Shown in pieces: positions 63,237 to 64,000 of a stretch of DNA of 64,000 nt. Source of the DNA: Hyphomicrobium denitrificans 1NES1 (GTDB lineage Bacteria; Pseudomonadota; Alphaproteobacteria; Rhizobiales; Hyphomicrobiaceae); the NCBI RefSeq assembly GCF_000230975.2, contig NC_021172.1:1798001-1862000 (forward strand). The letters run 5' to 3'. The notes under the pieces are model-generated. The model was given only the letters and a program-made list of their open reading frames with translations, was not told the DNA's origin and searched no databases. The position numbers and the translations under genes were made by a program. The number at the start of each line of letters is the position of its first letter. Positions within the stretch are counted from its first letter, which is position 1.

Positions 63237-64000
63237 ATGGCCGGCAAATTCTCAGACTGCGATCTGACGCCAATTGCGGGCGGTGGTCTTTTGGATCGCC
63301 GCCTTTTGCTTAAGAGCGGCGTTGTCTTTGTGGCGGCAGCATCGTCGCCCACCTGTTTTGCGCACGCCGGGACGGGCGATCCGCAGCAAGACGCAAATTG
63401 GGCCGATCCCCCTTGGCTGCACCAAACGGGCGGGCCGTTCAGCGGTTACGGCACGCCGTCGAAATACGAGAAATACGTCGTGCGCAATATTGGCGGCAAT
63501 CGCGCTCCCGCCGGTGACGGCGTCTCCTGGACGCCACTCGAATACCTTGAAGGGATCGTCACGCCGAGCGGATTGCACTTCGAACGCCACCACAACGGCG
63601 TACCGGATATCGATCCCAAACAGCACCGCCTTGTGATCCACGGCCGCGTACGTCAGGCGCTGATGTTCACAGTCGAAAATCTGCTGCGCTATCCGATGCG
63701 CTCGCAGTTTTTGTTTATTGAGTGCGGCGGCAACAGCAATGCCGGCTGGCACGAGGAACCGATCCAGCGTCCCGTCGGGTCGTTCCACGGCCTCGTCTCG
63801 TGCTCGGAGTGGACGGGCGTGCCGCTTTCGGTTCTTCTTGATGAAGCCGGCGTCGACCCCAGCGCCTCGTGGGTCATTGCGGAAGGCGCGGATGCAAACC
63901 TGTTGAACGTCAGCCTTCCACTTTCGAAGCTGATGGATGATGCAATCGTGGCACTCTATCAGAACGGCGAACGGCTCCGGCCGGAGAACGGCTATCCCGT
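63237..64000 (+). CDS. soxC: Sulfite dehydrogenase molybdoenzyme subunit SoxC (5' part)
   Basis: The frame opens at an ATG at 63237 and runs off the right edge with 254 complete codons and no stop. A Tat-type signal (LLDRRLLLKSGVVFVAAASS) is followed by the SoxC N-terminus (PWLHQTGGPFSGYGTPSKYE) and the sulfite-oxidase-family molybdopterin domain: FLFIECGGNSNAGWH and LVSCSEWTGVPLSVLL, whose cysteine is the molybdenum ligand. SoxC pairs with cytochrome SoxD to oxidise carrier-bound sulfane sulfur; soxD may follow outside the window. It begins 20 bases after the SoxYZ-like carrier gene. Confidence 0.88.
   Translation, partial: MAGKFSDCDLTPIAGGGLLDRRLLLKSGVVFVAAASSPTCFAHAGTGDPQQDANWADPPWLHQTGGPFSGYGTPSKYEKYVVRNIGGNRAPAGDGVSWTPLEYLEGIVTPSGLHFERHHNGVPDIDPKQHRLVIHGRVRQALMFTVENLLRYPMRSQFLFIECGGNSNAGWHEEPIQRPVGSFHGLVSCSEWTGVPLSVLLDEAGVDPSASWVIAEGADANLLNVSLPLSKLMDDAIVALYQNGERLRPENGYP

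Noticed and set aside
1..64000. CRISPR arrays, tRNA, rRNA or prophage genes
   Set aside because: I looked for regularly spaced repeats, cloverleaf-like blocks and phage structural genes and saw none; a covariance-model search would be needed to exclude small RNAs fully.

Overview
The window is high-GC DNA with alphaproteobacterial gene content and order: rplM-rpsI followed further on by the type 2 argC, COX15-type heme A synthase, a DUF2842 protein, an NdvA-type glucan exporter, FadE/FadJ/FadI, and an extensin-family protein. Sox genes, a SoxYZ-like carrier of the kind known from methylotrophs, and a holdfast-like polysaccharide locus point to Hyphomicrobiales, most likely Hyphomicrobium or a close relative. 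This assignment is inference; there is no rRNA gene in the window.

Layout. 1-8.5 kb: 3' part of a cyclic-glucan ABC exporter, a cyclopropane fatty acid synthase and a beta-oxidation operon fadE-fadJ-fadI (minus strand). 8.7-11.4 kb: flavocytochrome c sulfide dehydrogenase flavoprotein divergent from soxYZ. 11.4-17.7 kb: citramalate synthase with a GNAT enzyme, GTP cyclohydrolase II, an overlapping enoyl-CoA hydratase/VOC/CoA-binding cluster, an exported protein and queD. 18.0-25.2 kb: rplM-rpsI, then an accessory stretch (frameshifted polysaccharide pyruvyl transferase, a methyltransferase-like gene split by an IS1595-family element that carries a P63C-domain passenger gene), then terC-argC. 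25.2-37.5 kb: ctaA, DUF2842, and a polysaccharide locus (deacetylase, Wzz-like protein, Wza-like lipoprotein, GT4, phosphoglycosyltransferase, Wzy/ligase) followed by a NarX/NarL-type two-component pair. 37.5-48.1 kb: SRPBCC protein, UdgX-type uracil-DNA glycosylase, Cu/Zn superoxide dismutase, alpha/beta hydrolase, GT4 with a glycogen-debranching enzyme, a remnant of a Na/Pi cotransporter, and a PepSY protein divergent from a PepSY-OmpR-kinase operon. 48.1-56.9 kb: small exported proteins, a membrane-bound alpha/beta hydrolase, MarR and AraC regulators, an extensin-like protein and a TPR-GT41 transferase. 57-64 kb: an RND efflux pump divergent from a TetR regulator with a tandem palindromic operator, then a SoxYZ-like fusion carrier and the start of a SoxC-type molybdoenzyme that runs off the right edge.

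The two best-supported unusual features are the IS element (23-bp perfect terminal inverted repeats, 8-bp target duplication, transposase and P63C gene overlapping by 4 bp, interrupted host gene reconstructable in frame) and the split sulfur-oxidation inventory: conventional soxYZ with a flavoprotein at one end, and a fused SoxYZ-like carrier directly ahead of soxC at the other. I saw no CRISPR array, tRNA, rRNA or prophage. The only complete mobile element is the IS.
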